Assembly: GCF_008123515.1 (NCBI RefSeq)
Contig: NZ_VSSR01000080.1
Span: 1 to 37,492 of the forward strand
Direction: 5' to 3'
DNA length: 37,492 nt
DNA from: Bradyrhizobium cytisi
GTDB taxonomy: Bacteria; Pseudomonadota; Alphaproteobacteria; Rhizobiales; Xanthobacteraceae
How positions within the stretch are numbered: the first letter of the stretch is position 1; each line of letters starts with the position of its first letter. Made by a program: the position numbers and the translations under genes. Under the pieces are notes generated by a model that was not told the DNA's origin, did no database searches, and saw only the letters and a program-made list of their open reading frames with translations. Below are positions 22,406-30,273 of the stretch, piece after piece.

Positions 22406-23746
22406 TCAGGTCGCGCGCTTCGCTGCAGATTGTGCCGATTTCAGCGGTTTTGCGGGGCTCTTCTGCTCGCGCACTGCTTGCGCCTTCGGCCGCCTGGCGC
22501 TGGCCACCGCGCGCGCCTTCTTCGGCTTGGTGTTGGCAGCTTCCTTGCGGTCGGTCGCAACGCCGCGCTTCGAGATATATTCCTGACCGTCGATCGGGCC
22601 AACATGCGGCGGATCGCGGTCGAGATAGGGCCGGCCGATGCCGAGCGCCTTGCCATTGGCATCCACCCACTTCCATAATGCCTCGGTCGAGACCCAGCGC
22701 TGCGCGCGGTTGTCGCCCTTGGTGCTGACGATGTCGGCCGCCATGCCGTGGCCGTAGCCGCCGCGAAGGCTGCCGCCGTGATAGGAGCGGTTGGAGGCTG
22801 CCTTCAGGCCGCTCGCAATCTCCTGGCGATAGTCGTCACGGAACGCGCTGGTGATTCCCGGCGAGAGACCGGCAGCTTCTGCCGTGAGCAGCATGCGAAA
22901 CAGCTTCTGCTTGAAGCTCTTGTCCATGCCGCCGATGACGTAATCCATCAGCGTCATCTTGGCGTGGTCGGCCGCCTTCGGATCCTTCCAGGCAAAATCC
23001 TCGTCGACGAGTTTCGTGAAGCTCCGCATCACCGTGACCATCTTGCCCTTGCGCTTGACGGTGACGGCGCGGCGGTCCTCGACCTTGATGGAATCTTCCT
23101 TCGGCGTGCGCTGATAGAGCGCCCAGAGATAGCGGTCGATACAGGCATCCATGACGAAGCATTCATCGAGCACGGCCACGGTGTCGGCGGGCGGCGACGC
23201 CTTGCTCTCGGCCACGGGCCCGCTCGCGATCGCCGCTGGTGACAGAGCCTCCGACGGCACGACGTCGCCGGGATCGGCGGACGCGAGCTTGACGGTCGGC
23301 TCGGGTGCGGGTGCAGCTTCGCTTGCGACGGGAGCAGCTTCGTTGGTGACGGCGGCAGCCTCGCTTGCGACCGGAGCCGGTTCAGGTGCGATCTGGGGCG
23401 CGGGTGAGACCGCCGCGACCATGTCAGTTGGATCGGCCGAGGCGAGCTGGACAGCGGGGGCGGGTGCCCCGGGCGGTGGTGCTTCGACCAGTGCCGCGCT
23501 TGGTGTCGCAGCCGCAGCGGCGGCGATGTCGGCGGTCAGGGCGATGCCATCATCGATCGTCGCCGCGCGCGGGATATCGGCAAGCTCAAGGTGGGTGAGA
23601 TCTTTGGCGCGGGAGACGGCGGCTGCATTGGCGCCGCTGTTCTCGATCAAAGCAGGAGCATAGGCGGAGAGGGAGAGCGCCAGCCAGCCGACCATCACGG
23701 CCGAGGGGCACGAGACCGCCACAAGAAGAGACCGCCGATCATTCAT
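22406..23746 (-). CDS. M15-like (D-Ala-D-Ala carboxypeptidase fold) peptidase with long linker
   Basis: A 446-residue protein. An N-terminal hydrophobic segment (about 8-30) anchors or exports it. Residues 75-190 are a low-complexity Ala/Pro/Val linker containing two copies of an LASADP motif. The C-terminal domain (about 195-395) has the M15 zinc-site pattern: YGHGMAADIV gives His333 and Asp338, and RDPPHVGP gives His381. A basic Lys/Ala tail follows. Such peptidases trim peptidoglycan. The N-terminal part of the domain (LDECFVMDACIDRYLWALYQ) is family-specific and may be a partner-binding module. Probably acts in the periplasm. Confidence 0.8.
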   Translation of the reverse strand: MNDRRSLLVAVSCPSAVMVGWLALSLSAYAPALIENSGANAAAVSRAKDLTHLELADIPRAATIDDGIALTADIAAAAAATPSAALVEAPPPGAPAPAVQLASADPTDMVAAVSPAPQIAPEPAPVASEAAAVTNEAAPVASEAAPAPEPTVKLASADPGDVVPSEALSPAAIASGPVAESKASPPADTVAVLDECFVMDACIDRYLWALYQRTPKEDSIKVEDRRAVTVKRKGKMVTVMRSFTKLVDEDFAWKDPKAADHAKMTLMDYVIGGMDKSFKQKLFRMLLTAEAAGLSPGITSAFRDDYRQEIASGLKAASNRSYHGGSLRGGYGHGMAADIVSTKGDNRAQRWVSTEALWKWVDANGKALGIGRPYLDRDPPHVGPIDGQEYISKRGVATDRKEAANTKPKKARAVASARRPKAQAVREQKSPAKPLKSAQSAAKRAT

Positions 23747-24054
23747 GATCCCTGCCTCCAAGGTTCGTAAGCGAACCAGATTGCACAGCCAAGCACGCGG
23801 CGCGTCAATTGTTCGGAGGACGATGTGGCGGTGCAATGGCGTAAATCCCCTAAAAAGGGCTTTTCGCGCCAGGTGTTGCCTGAATGCAACTTTGGTTCCC
23901 GCAGGGGCCGGCCTCCTCCGTGGACAGGAAAAGCCAGGCAAAATCGCCTTCGGATGCTCATAAAATTGAATTATCCAGATTTACTCAATCTTGGATTGTG
24001 GAGGTGCATTGCTCGCGTGCCGTGCCGGCAACGTCCGGTAGATCTGGGAAGGAT

Positions 24055-24231
24055 ATGCTTGTGAAATTGAAATGCTTATTGGTTGAGTTCGCGTCCGATG
24101 AATCCGGTGCCACAGCGATCGAATATGGCCTGATCGCAGCGGGCATTGCGCTCGCGATTATTGAAGTCATTTATGCGCTCGGCACCAATCTTGTCGCAAA
24201 GCTGCAATCATTGGCGACCGCTTTGAAATAG
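24055..24231 (+). CDS. Flp/Fap-type IVb pilin
   Basis: A 58-residue prepilin. The cleavage site ESG-ATAIEYGLIAAGIALA is the class signature: prepilin peptidase would cut after Gly, exposing ATAIEYGL, with the conserved Glu at mature position 5 and a hydrophobic helix behind. ATG 24055 is used; GTG 24061 has better spacing from GGGAAGG. No tad/cpa assembly gene is in the window, so this is an orphan pilin relying on a system elsewhere. The 308 bases upstream carry no other gene; they are the likely promoter region. Confidence 0.93.
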   Translation: MLVKLKCLLVEFASDESGATAIEYGLIAAGIALAIIEVIYALGTNLVAKLQSLATALK

Positions 24232-24389
24232 GGCGTTGTCGCCTCCTCTTTGCGAGCAGTACGAAAGGGCGTGCGGCGCGTTAAACATACCGTTATGCAC
24301 GGCGCGCGATATTGCGTTGCAGCAATGCATGTCGCAATGCAGCAAATCGGACTTACATGTGCTCCGACCTTTCTCTTTGGAGCATCACC

Positions 24390-24644
24390 ATGAACAAGAA
24401 GACTTTGTCGATCGCGGCCGCTGTCCTCACCCTTGCGGGCACGACTGCCGCCTTCGCCGCCGAGCTGCCGGCCTATGAGGCCAACGGCATTCCGGCCTCG
24501 CCCGTACAGGTTCGCGTGCTCGGCGCCGCCCATGTCGAGCAGCAGGTGACGGCGCCCGCCACCAGCGTGACGGCGCTCCAGGCCGCCGTGCTGACGCCGC
24601 GCAAGCTGAAAACCGCGACCGTGACCACGGGCTCCGCCCGCTGA
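24390..24644 (+). CDS. Small exported hypothetical protein (84 aa)
   Basis: Signal peptide 1-23 (KKTLSIAAAVLTLAGTTAAF, ending AFA) precedes a 60-residue mature part with VRVLGAAHVEQQV and several Thr/Val/Ala segments. No Cys and no enzyme motif. It resembles the many small exported proteins of Bradyrhizobium with a central Pro/Val-rich region. A strong terminator follows 22 bases after the stop, supporting a real monocistronic gene. Confidence 0.75.
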   Translation: MNKKTLSIAAAVLTLAGTTAAFAAELPAYEANGIPASPVQVRVLGAAHVEQQVTAPATSVTALQAAVLTPRKLKTATVTTGSAR

Positions 24645-24665
24645 GACCAAAGCCGTCACAACGTC

Positions 24666-24693
24666 ATGGCCGGGCTTGTCCCGGCCATTTTTT
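24666..24693 (+). terminator. Rho-independent terminator
   Basis: ATGGCCGGG (24666-24674) and CCCGGCCAT (24680-24688) form a perfect 9-base stem with loop CTTGT, followed by six T. It ends the small exported gene at 24390. The next 240 bases to 24937 hold no supported gene. Confidence 0.9.
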
Positions 24694-24936
24694 ATCCGCG
24701 GCCGCCATGTCATCGCGACGAATTGATCGATCACGCCGTGAGTGTGTTCCATCTCATGTCGCGTGTTGATGCGCTGACTGAGAATGCTTCGGCAGAAAAA
24801 CTCCTCGCAACGCGCGACTTGTGTACCGGCGTTCAAAACGAGTGTGATCTCTTTAATAGTTGTTTTGCAGATCGCGGCGCTTGATGCGGGCGCCGCATAT
24901 TGGCGGCCAAGAATCGTTTTCATAATGGAGACTGTC

Positions 24937-25083
24937 ATGCCTGTTGCGCAGAAAGCCGTTGTTGTCGCCAATTCGCCGCGCGAATTCATCGTCCGGCATC
25001 TCGCAATGTTCGCAGCCGCCGCGTTGTTCGTGTTCGTGCTGAGCCTGACCTATGGGCTCGATCTCAGCCCCGGCTTCTTCTGA
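24937..25083 (+). CDS. Small single-pass membrane protein (48 aa)
   Basis: A 48-residue protein with a polar N-terminus (PVAQKAVVVANSPREFIVRH) and one hydrophobic helix (LAMFAAAALFVFVLSLTYGL) near the C-terminus, ending in LSPGFF. ATG 24937 follows GGAGA by 5 bases; ATG 24925 is an alternative adding four residues. Probably an inner-membrane small protein. Function unknown. Confidence 0.6.
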   Translation: MPVAQKAVVVANSPREFIVRHLAMFAAAALFVFVLSLTYGLDLSPGFF

Positions 25084-25234
25084 GCGGACCTCAATCCGCG
25101 TTCTCCCGCGCGCCTGCCTTGCAGGGACGTGAGTTGAGCCGTAACGTCCGCCGACGTACTGCCGCAAAGGCAGAGGTAGGGCGCGCCGCGGCTAACCGCT
25201 CTTCGCCGGCGGGCCGCCCCCTCGGCAGCACGCT

Positions 25235-25498
25235 TTAGATCCAGTCCTTCACTCTCGGGAAGCAGGCGCGCTTGCTCGAGCTCCAGACGTAGTCCGATCC
25301 GCCGCAGGGCGGGCGTGGACGCGTGGTGGCCGGGCATTCGTTCCAGACCCGCGCGCCGGTGCCCCAGCCGTCGACCACGCAGGCGCCGGTCACGGTCGGG
25401 TGGCAACCGGGGCCGCAGAGGCCGTCGGCGTTGGCGGCGCTGACCGCGCCCAGCAGCATCATAGGTGCAAAGACCAGCGGAAGTCGGTGCCTCATCAT
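25235..25498 (-). CDS. Cysteine-rich exported hypothetical protein (87 aa)
   Basis: Signal peptide about 1-24 (ending ANA) precedes a compact mature domain with six cysteines (28, 32, 40, 55, 65, 79), enough for three disulfides. Motifs LCGPGCHPTVTGACVVDGWG and NECPATTRPRPPCGG suggest a small disulfide-stabilised fold. AGGAGCGC precedes ATG 25498. I recognise no named family; likely periplasmic or secreted. Confidence 0.75.
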   Translation of the reverse strand: MMRHRLPLVFAPMMLLGAVSAANADGLCGPGCHPTVTGACVVDGWGTGARVWNECPATTRPRPPCGGSDYVWSSSKRACFPRVKDWI

Positions 25499-25705
25499 GC
25501 GCTCCTAAGTCGGCCGATGCGCGAACCTCCTGATGCGAGACCAACGGCCGTTCCACGAGAGCATAGCACCAAATCCCGCGGCAGAGAACGGCGCCGCGAG
25601 CAGGGCGACGCCAGTGCTGCGATCCGTGGCCCAGGGATCTCGCGACGAGGAACTGCCGAAGTGGTAGTTGAGGCCGACCCGCGCGATCAGGGAGCTGATG
25701 AAGCC

Positions 25706-26116
25706 ATGACCGTCCTGCTCAACATCGACGTCCCCGACATCGAAGCCGCCACGACTTTCTACACCGTCGCGTTTGGGCTCACCGTCGGCCGCCGCTTCGG
25801 CAGCGACTTCGTCGAGCTCGTGGGCTGGCCGGCGCCGGTGTACCTGCTGACCAAGCCGGCCGGGTCGTTAGGCGCCGGCAGCGACCGCCGTCGCTACGAC
25901 CGGCACTGGACGCCGCTGCATGTCGACGTCGTCGTCGACGATGTCGATGCCGCAGTCGAGCGCGCGCTGCGCGCCGGCGCCGTGCTCGAAGCCCCGGCGC
26001 GCGATGCGCCGTATGGGCGGATTGCCATGCTGGCCGATCCGTTCGGGCACGGGTTTTGTCTGCTGGCGTTCAGCGCGAAGGGGTATGACGCGTTGCTGGG
26101 CTCGCAGGACGGATGA
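25706..26116 (+). CDS. VOC (glyoxalase/bleomycin resistance) superfamily protein
   Basis: A 136-residue protein with the paired beta-alpha-beta-beta-beta VOC fold. The first module is LLNIDVPDIEAATTFYTVAF. The second is LHVDVVVDDVDAAVERALRA with the closing PYGRIAMLADPFGHGFCLLA. Potential metal ligands include His in PLHVD and the Glu in FVELVGW. Family members include glyoxalases, dioxygenases and antibiotic-binding proteins, so the activity is not settled. ATG 25706 is used; the frame is open upstream but that part lacks family similarity. Confidence 0.85.
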   Translation: MTVLLNIDVPDIEAATTFYTVAFGLTVGRRFGSDFVELVGWPAPVYLLTKPAGSLGAGSDRRRYDRHWTPLHVDVVVDDVDAAVERALRAGAVLEAPARDAPYGRIAMLADPFGHGFCLLAFSAKGYDALLGSQDG

Positions 26117-26141
26117 GCGCAACGCAATCCACCCGATGCAG

Positions 26142-26492
26142 CTACGCCTTCTTCACGAACTCCGACTTCAAATTCATCGCGCCGATGCCGTCGATCTTGC
26201 AGGCGATGTTGTGCCCGTCGGTGGCATCCTGGAGACGGATGTTGCGGACCTTGGTGCCGCCCTTGACGACCGACGACGATCCCTTGACCTTGAGATCCTT
26301 CATCACGATGACGCTGTCGCCGTCGGTGAGCACGTTGCCGTGGGCATCGCGCACGCCCGCCTCCACCGGCGCATCTGCGGCGGCGCCAGCCGCAGCGCTC
26401 CATTCATGGCCGCATTCCGGGCACATCCAGAGATCCCGGTCCTGATAGGCATGCTCCGACTGGCAGTTCGGGCATTTGGTGGCGTCGGTCAT
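26142..26492 (-). CDS. PhnA/YjdM family zinc-ribbon protein
   Basis: A 116-residue cytosolic protein. An N-terminal zinc ribbon has CPNC (7-10) and CPEC (24-27). The C-terminal PhnA domain contains TDGDSVIVMKDLKVKGSSSV, VKGGTKVRNIRL and HNIACKIDGIGAMNLKSEFV, the YjdM hallmarks. The family was named from the phosphonate locus but is not needed for phosphonate breakdown, and its biochemical role remains unclear. ATG 26492 is at the family's normal start. Confidence 0.93.
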   Translation of the reverse strand: MTDATKCPNCQSEHAYQDRDLWMCPECGHEWSAAAGAAADAPVEAGVRDAHGNVLTDGDSVIVMKDLKVKGSSSVVKGGTKVRNIRLQDATDGHNIACKIDGIGAMNLKSEFVKKA

Positions 26493-26701
26493 GAAGTCTG
26501 GTCTCCGGCTTGCGTGCGCGGCGCACCGTAGGGTCGAGGCAGGCAAATGCAAGGGAAAGTCGCTCGCTCCCATAATCAAGATCGCGAAAACAACCCCATG
26601 CACAGTAGAAATGCCTACGGAATTTCTAGTTTCGGCGAATCAGAATAATGTTTGACCCGTCGGGCAAAACAGGCGCATGATGCCAGGGTGCCGAAAACGC
26701 G

Positions 26702-27538
26702 TCAGCCGTCCATGAACCGCGCCGTCCCCGAGACCCGGATCGAGCTGCCTTTGGCATCGCCGATCTCGGCGCGGATCAGCGAGCGCGCGCCCATGTCTTC
26801 GCCCTGGACGATGTCGATCGCACCGCCATGCGGCCAGTCGATGTCACGCAAGTAACCCGCGAACGCGGCGGCGGCAGCGCCCGTCGCGGGGTCCTCGACC
26901 ACGCCGCCGGCGGCGAAGGCATTGCGGACATGGAACAGGCGCGGCGTCTCCACCGTCGCCAGCGCGATGGTGACCAAGCCCGCTTGCTCCATCAGGGAGC
27001 GGCCCCGTTCGAACTGGTACGTCATGCGCGCGAGCGCGTCGCGCGATCGCAAAACCAGCAGGGCATGATCGGCGCCGCCGTGAATTTTTGCGGGCGGCAG
27101 CTTCGGGTCGAGATCGCCGCTCGCATAGCCGAGCAGGTCCAGCAGCGCATCCCGCAGCGACGCATCCAGCGGCGCGCTGCGCGTCGGCGGCGACTGCAGC
27201 GCGGCCGCAATGGTGTTGCCCTGGCGCTGCCCCGAAACGGAAATGACCGCATCGTTCAACTGCAGCCCGAAACTGCGATCGCCGAAGCGATGCGCGAGCG
27301 CGGCACCGAGCGCGATGGTGGCGTGGCCACAGAACGGCACCTCCATCGCCGGCGAAAAATAACGCACCCGCCATCCGTCACGCTCGGGCGCGGCAAAGGC
27401 GGTCTCCGAGAAGCCGACCTCGGCTGCGATCACCTGCATCGTCGCGGCATCCGGCAATACGTCGCCGATCCAGACCCCGGCGGGATTGCCGCCTCGGCCG
27501 CCGTCTGAAAATGCCGCGATACGAAGCACTGGTGTCAT
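26702..27538 (-). CDS. PhzF family protein (isomerase/epimerase fold)
   Basis: A 278-residue protein built of two similar diaminopimelate-epimerase-like halves. The first opens RIAAFSDGGRGGNPAGVWIG and carries the conserved acid in VGFSETAFAAP. EVPFCGHATIALGAALA marks the loop typical of the family. The second half has GGVVEDPATGAAAAAFAGYL, also a hallmark. Members isomerise small molecules, but most have no known substrate. ATG 27538 fits family length; ATG 27577 is possible. Confidence 0.88.
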   Translation of the reverse strand: MTPVLRIAAFSDGGRGGNPAGVWIGDVLPDAATMQVIAAEVGFSETAFAAPERDGWRVRYFSPAMEVPFCGHATIALGAALAHRFGDRSFGLQLNDAVISVSGQRQGNTIAAALQSPPTRSAPLDASLRDALLDLLGYASGDLDPKLPPAKIHGGADHALLVLRSRDALARMTYQFERGRSLMEQAGLVTIALATVETPRLFHVRNAFAAGGVVEDPATGAAAAAFAGYLRDIDWPHGGAIDIVQGEDMGARSLIRAEIGDAKGSSIRVSGTARFMDG

Positions 27539-27779
27539 GGGATCGATCTCATTTGCCGCAGGATGGGTTGCGCTCATGCGAAACCTATCATCTTCACGAG
27601 CCGCAATTATGAGAGGTTGAGCGCTTATGGCATCCATCATCGCTGCGTGCCGCGTTGGCAGCTGGGAAAAAATGGCAAAGCTGAGGCTGTCAATAGAAGA
27701 TCGGGTTAGGACTGCCGCTTATCCCCGTAATACACTGAATGTCCTTTGGGGTTCGGGGTGCGTATTGGGAGGATCAATC

Positions 27780-28298
27780 ATGGCAAGTGTTGAGCAATTG
27801 CGCAGGCGGGAAGGCGTGAACCTGGTTCAACTCGAGGCGGATATTGCATCGGTTCGCACGGGAAGTTCGATCGCTTCAATTTCTCTGCCTGATTACGTCG
27901 AGCACACCGAGGGCGTCACGCGCGTCGGTGCGCTCAGTGCAGAGGCGGTCATTCGCGACTATGAGTCCGCGGCAAAAGAGATCGAGGCCATGGGCACCGA
28001 GTTGATCGACGCCGCGCAAAAGTGCGAAGCGCTGACAGTCCAGGTCCATGATGCGATTGCCTTCATGCGCGAAACGGCCGCGGGGTATCGTGACGAGGGA
28101 CGGAAGATCTTCAAGCGCATCGAAGAATGTGCGCTCTTCACCGAAGACGTCCGCAAGACATGCGAAGAGGTCAAGCGCAGAATGAAGGACGTCTCGGTCG
28201 GCGAGTCCTCCAATGAGGAGCTTGCGACGCAAGAGCGCCAGCTGACCGGGATCGCCGCCAAGGTGTCGGTGTACGAGATACCGGCCACGGAGCGATAA
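27780..28298 (+). CDS. Helical hypothetical protein (172 aa)
   Basis: A soluble protein predicted to be mostly helical with coiled-coil stretches (RDYESAAKEIEAMGTELIDA, then YRDEGRKIFKRIEECALFTE and VRKTCEEVKRRMKDV). The N-terminal 45 residues are more polar with SIASISLPDYVEHTEGVTRV. The upstream sequence is GGGAGGATCAATC before ATG 27780. No enzymatic motif is recognised. It may be a structural or phage-like accessory protein; that is speculation. Confidence 0.7.
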   Translation: MASVEQLRRREGVNLVQLEADIASVRTGSSIASISLPDYVEHTEGVTRVGALSAEAVIRDYESAAKEIEAMGTELIDAAQKCEALTVQVHDAIAFMRETAAGYRDEGRKIFKRIEECALFTEDVRKTCEEVKRRMKDVSVGESSNEELATQERQLTGIAAKVSVYEIPATER

Positions 28299-28329
28299 TC
28301 CGCAGGATGGGTTTACCCCTTTGTGATAT

Positions 28330-28358
28330 CCATCACCTTGGCGGAGCCAAGGTGATGG
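28330..28358. repeat. Hairpin CCATCACCTTGGC-GGA-GCCAAGGTGATGG
   Basis: A perfect 13-base stem with a 3-base loop, 30 bases after a stop codon. It has no T-run in either direction and is flanked by GGATGGG-type repeat fragments. It may stabilise or punctuate the upstream transcript. Confidence 0.75.
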
Positions 28359-28382
28359 TATCGCTTTCGCCCTAAGGGCTCG

Positions 28383-28442
28383 CCAATCCGGATCGCCGTA
28401 GGGATCGACCATATAGGGCGGGGGAATCCAGAGTCCTCGCGG
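28383..28442 (-). pseudogene. Duplicated C-terminal fragment of the 33660-34769 gene
   Basis: On the minus strand this stretch encodes PPRGLWIPPPYMVDPYGDPD-W, matching the last 20 or so codons of the gene at 33660-34769 (RGPWMPPPYMVDPYGDPDW). About 56 of 62 bases are the same. Neither a start nor a stop is present: the tryptophan codon runs straight on as CGA GCC. It is bounded on both sides by palindromic repeats. It is a relic of a paralog or of a local copying event. Confidence 0.65.
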
Positions 28443-28466
28443 CGGTGATCCTGTTTGCCGCAAGCA

Positions 28467-28547
28467 GCCCGGATGGGCCCAAGCGAACCCATCAAATAGC
28501 TGTTGTGGAATGATGGGTTTCGCAAGGGCTCTAGCCATCCTACGGGA
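28467..28547. repeat. GTAGGATGGG-type palindromic repeat, degenerate copy
   Basis: GCGAACCCATCA (28483-28494) and TGATGGGTTTCGC (28511-28523) form the inner stem, with GGCTCTAGCCATCCTACGG at its right end. The right half is nearly identical to the copy at 31287-31373; the left half has diverged. Confidence 0.75.
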
Positions 28548-28616
28548 TCGGGACAAGCCTCGCATAAGCCGGCATGGGGATAGTGGCCTCTACTCTGGGT
28601 TCGAGGAGATTCTGCA

Positions 28617-29441
28617 ATGCCGATCGCGGGGCAAAAGCTGGCCTTTGTCATGGCCTCATCCAGCCATGGAACCATGATCGTCAATCGCTTCGACTATCGT
28701 ATGGTCGCCCCCGACCGCGGCTATGGCGTGGGGCATCAGATCCTCGAGGCCGCCGCATTCGATCCCGGCGAAGTCAAGATCGCGCTCGAGCTGCTGGCCT
28801 TGCGGCGCAAGCACCACGGTGACGGCGTCATCGCGATCGACTGCGGCGCGAATATCGGCGTGCACACCATCGAATGGGCCTCGGCGATGACGGGCTGGGG
28901 CTCGGTGATCGCGATCGAGGCGCAGGAACGGATCTACTATGCGCTGGCCGGCAACATCGCCATCAATAACTGCTTCAATGCGCTGGCGGTGCATGCGGCC
29001 GTGTCCTCCGAATCCGGCACGCTGCAAATCCCGAATCCGAACTATTTCATGCCGTCCAGCTTCGGCAGCCTGGAATTGCGGCCGCGCCCGAGCAACGAAT
29101 TCATCGGTCAGCCGATCGACTACACCGACAACACCGTCGTCGTGCGCAAGATGACGCTGGACGAGCTCAATCTGCCGCGTGCCGATTTCATCAAGATCGA
29201 CATCGAGGGCATGGAGATGGAGGCTCTCAGCGGCGCCCGCGAGACGATCAGGACATACCGTCCGATCCTGCTGATCGAGAAGATCAAGACAGATCTCCGG
29301 CAGCTCGAGCAATGGCTCGTCGACAACGGCTACCGGCTGATGGGTCTCGGCATCAACATTCTCGCCATCCATCAGAGCGATGTGTGCTTGAAGGATATCA
29401 ACGTATCCCAGAGCGTGGGCCCGCAAACACACGCGGCCTAG
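28617..29441 (+). CDS. FkbM family methyltransferase
   Basis: A 274-residue SAM-dependent enzyme. The Rossmann motif I is VIAIDCGANIGVHTIEWASA (about 78-97), followed by the acidic strand-2 residue in SVIAIEAQERIYYALAGNI. The FkbM signature is FIKIDIEGMEMEALSGARET (about 192-211). Such proteins O-methylate sugars or polyketide-like products. GAGGAG lies 9 bases upstream of ATG 28617. No glycosyltransferase is nearby, so the acceptor is unknown. Confidence 0.9.
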   Translation: MPIAGQKLAFVMASSSHGTMIVNRFDYRMVAPDRGYGVGHQILEAAAFDPGEVKIALELLALRRKHHGDGVIAIDCGANIGVHTIEWASAMTGWGSVIAIEAQERIYYALAGNIAINNCFNALAVHAAVSSESGTLQIPNPNYFMPSSFGSLELRPRPSNEFIGQPIDYTDNTVVVRKMTLDELNLPRADFIKIDIEGMEMEALSGARETIRTYRPILLIEKIKTDLRQLEQWLVDNGYRLMGLGINILAIHQSDVCLKDINVSQSVGPQTHAA

Positions 29442-29466
29442 GCTGACTGCTCGATTGCGCGCCTCG

Positions 29467-29593
29467 TCCTTCGAGACGACCGCTTCGCGGTCTCCTCAGG
29501 ATGAGGCTAAGCGGCACCGGTGCTCGTCAAAAACGACGGACGCACACTCGGTCCTCATCCTGAGGGCCCGCCAACGGCGGGCGTCTCGAAGGA
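29467..29593. repeat. TCCTTCGAGACG-type palindromic repeat
   Basis: TCCTTCGAGACG (29467-29478) and CGTCTCGAAGGA (29582-29593) are perfect outer arms. Inside, CTCAGGATGAGG and CCTCATCCTGAG form a second stem. This accounts for most of the 300-base gap between 29441 and 29746; no gene is seen there. Confidence 0.85.
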
Positions 29594-29745
29594 TGGCCAC
29601 ATGGGAATCGCTCCCACATGCGATAGCCCTGCGCCCAGGGCCAAGTCGCCGGAGCCGACGTCCGTCATTCATGCAAGTCGTGATCGAAATGGGCTTGCCT
29701 TGCTTTGCGTCCTTTTGCACTCTTCGTCGGGAAGGAGACCATTGC

Positions 29746-30027
29746 ATGAAGATCAAGACTGTCGCGTGTGCGCTCGGAGCGGCCGTGGTGCTGTGCAGCC
29801 TCGGGATTTCGGGTGCCGAGGCTAGGGCGCGGAGAGCCGTCGTCGTTCGCGCACCACAAGAGAGGCTCATCGTCACGGCGCCTGTGCTGAGGCCAACGCC
29901 GTGGGATTACAATGTAGTTCCGCGTTATCGCTATCGCCCTGAAGACGACCGGGTCGATCCGTACGGCCCGCCGCTGGTGCCGTCCTATGTTCGTTATGAG
30001 GGGTGGCGCTGGCCGTATTGGTGGTGA
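29746..30027 (+). CDS. Small exported basic, Tyr/Pro/Trp-rich protein (93 aa)
   Basis: Signal peptide about 1-26 (KTVACALGAAVVLCSLGISG, ending AEA) precedes a 67-residue mature part with RRAVVVRAPQERLIV, several Pro-Arg-Tyr pairs (VPRYRYRPEDD) and an aromatic end WRWPYWW. It contains RVDPYGPP, reminiscent of the VDPYGDP tag seen at 28383 and 33660. GGAAGGAGA precedes ATG 29746. Likely an envelope protein of unknown function. Confidence 0.75.
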   Translation: MKIKTVACALGAAVVLCSLGISGAEARARRAVVVRAPQERLIVTAPVLRPTPWDYNVVPRYRYRPEDDRVDPYGPPLVPSYVRYEGWRWPYWW

Positions 30028-30061
30028 AGGGCAGCGGGGCGTTGCCGAGTTGTAGAGTCTC

Positions 30062-30153
30062 GTAGGGTGGGCAAAGGCGCAGCGCGCCGTGCCCACCATC
30101 TCTCCACGAATGCGACAGACATGGTGGGCACGCTTCCGCTTTGCCCACCCTAC
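30062..30153. repeat. GTAGGGTGGGCAAAG-type palindromic repeat
   Basis: Perfect 15-base arms at 30062-30076 and 30139-30153 enclose a second stem, GTGCCCACCAT and ATGGTGGGCAC. It begins 35 bases after the upstream stop codon and 120 bases before the desaturase. Confidence 0.88.
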
Positions 30154-30273
30154 CGCACCGAACCCGCCGCTCCCTCGCGTTAACCCCCGCGCTTTGCACG
30201 GCTTGCTCAACATAACCGGCGTCTGTACCCTGCGTTGCAGAAGGGTTGGCTTTCCATCAACGGACGGACTGAA

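Noticed and set aside
25499..25705. Upstream extension of the VOC protein's open frame
   Set aside because: The extra codons are Arg/Pro-rich with no family similarity, and the fold begins normally at ATG 25706.
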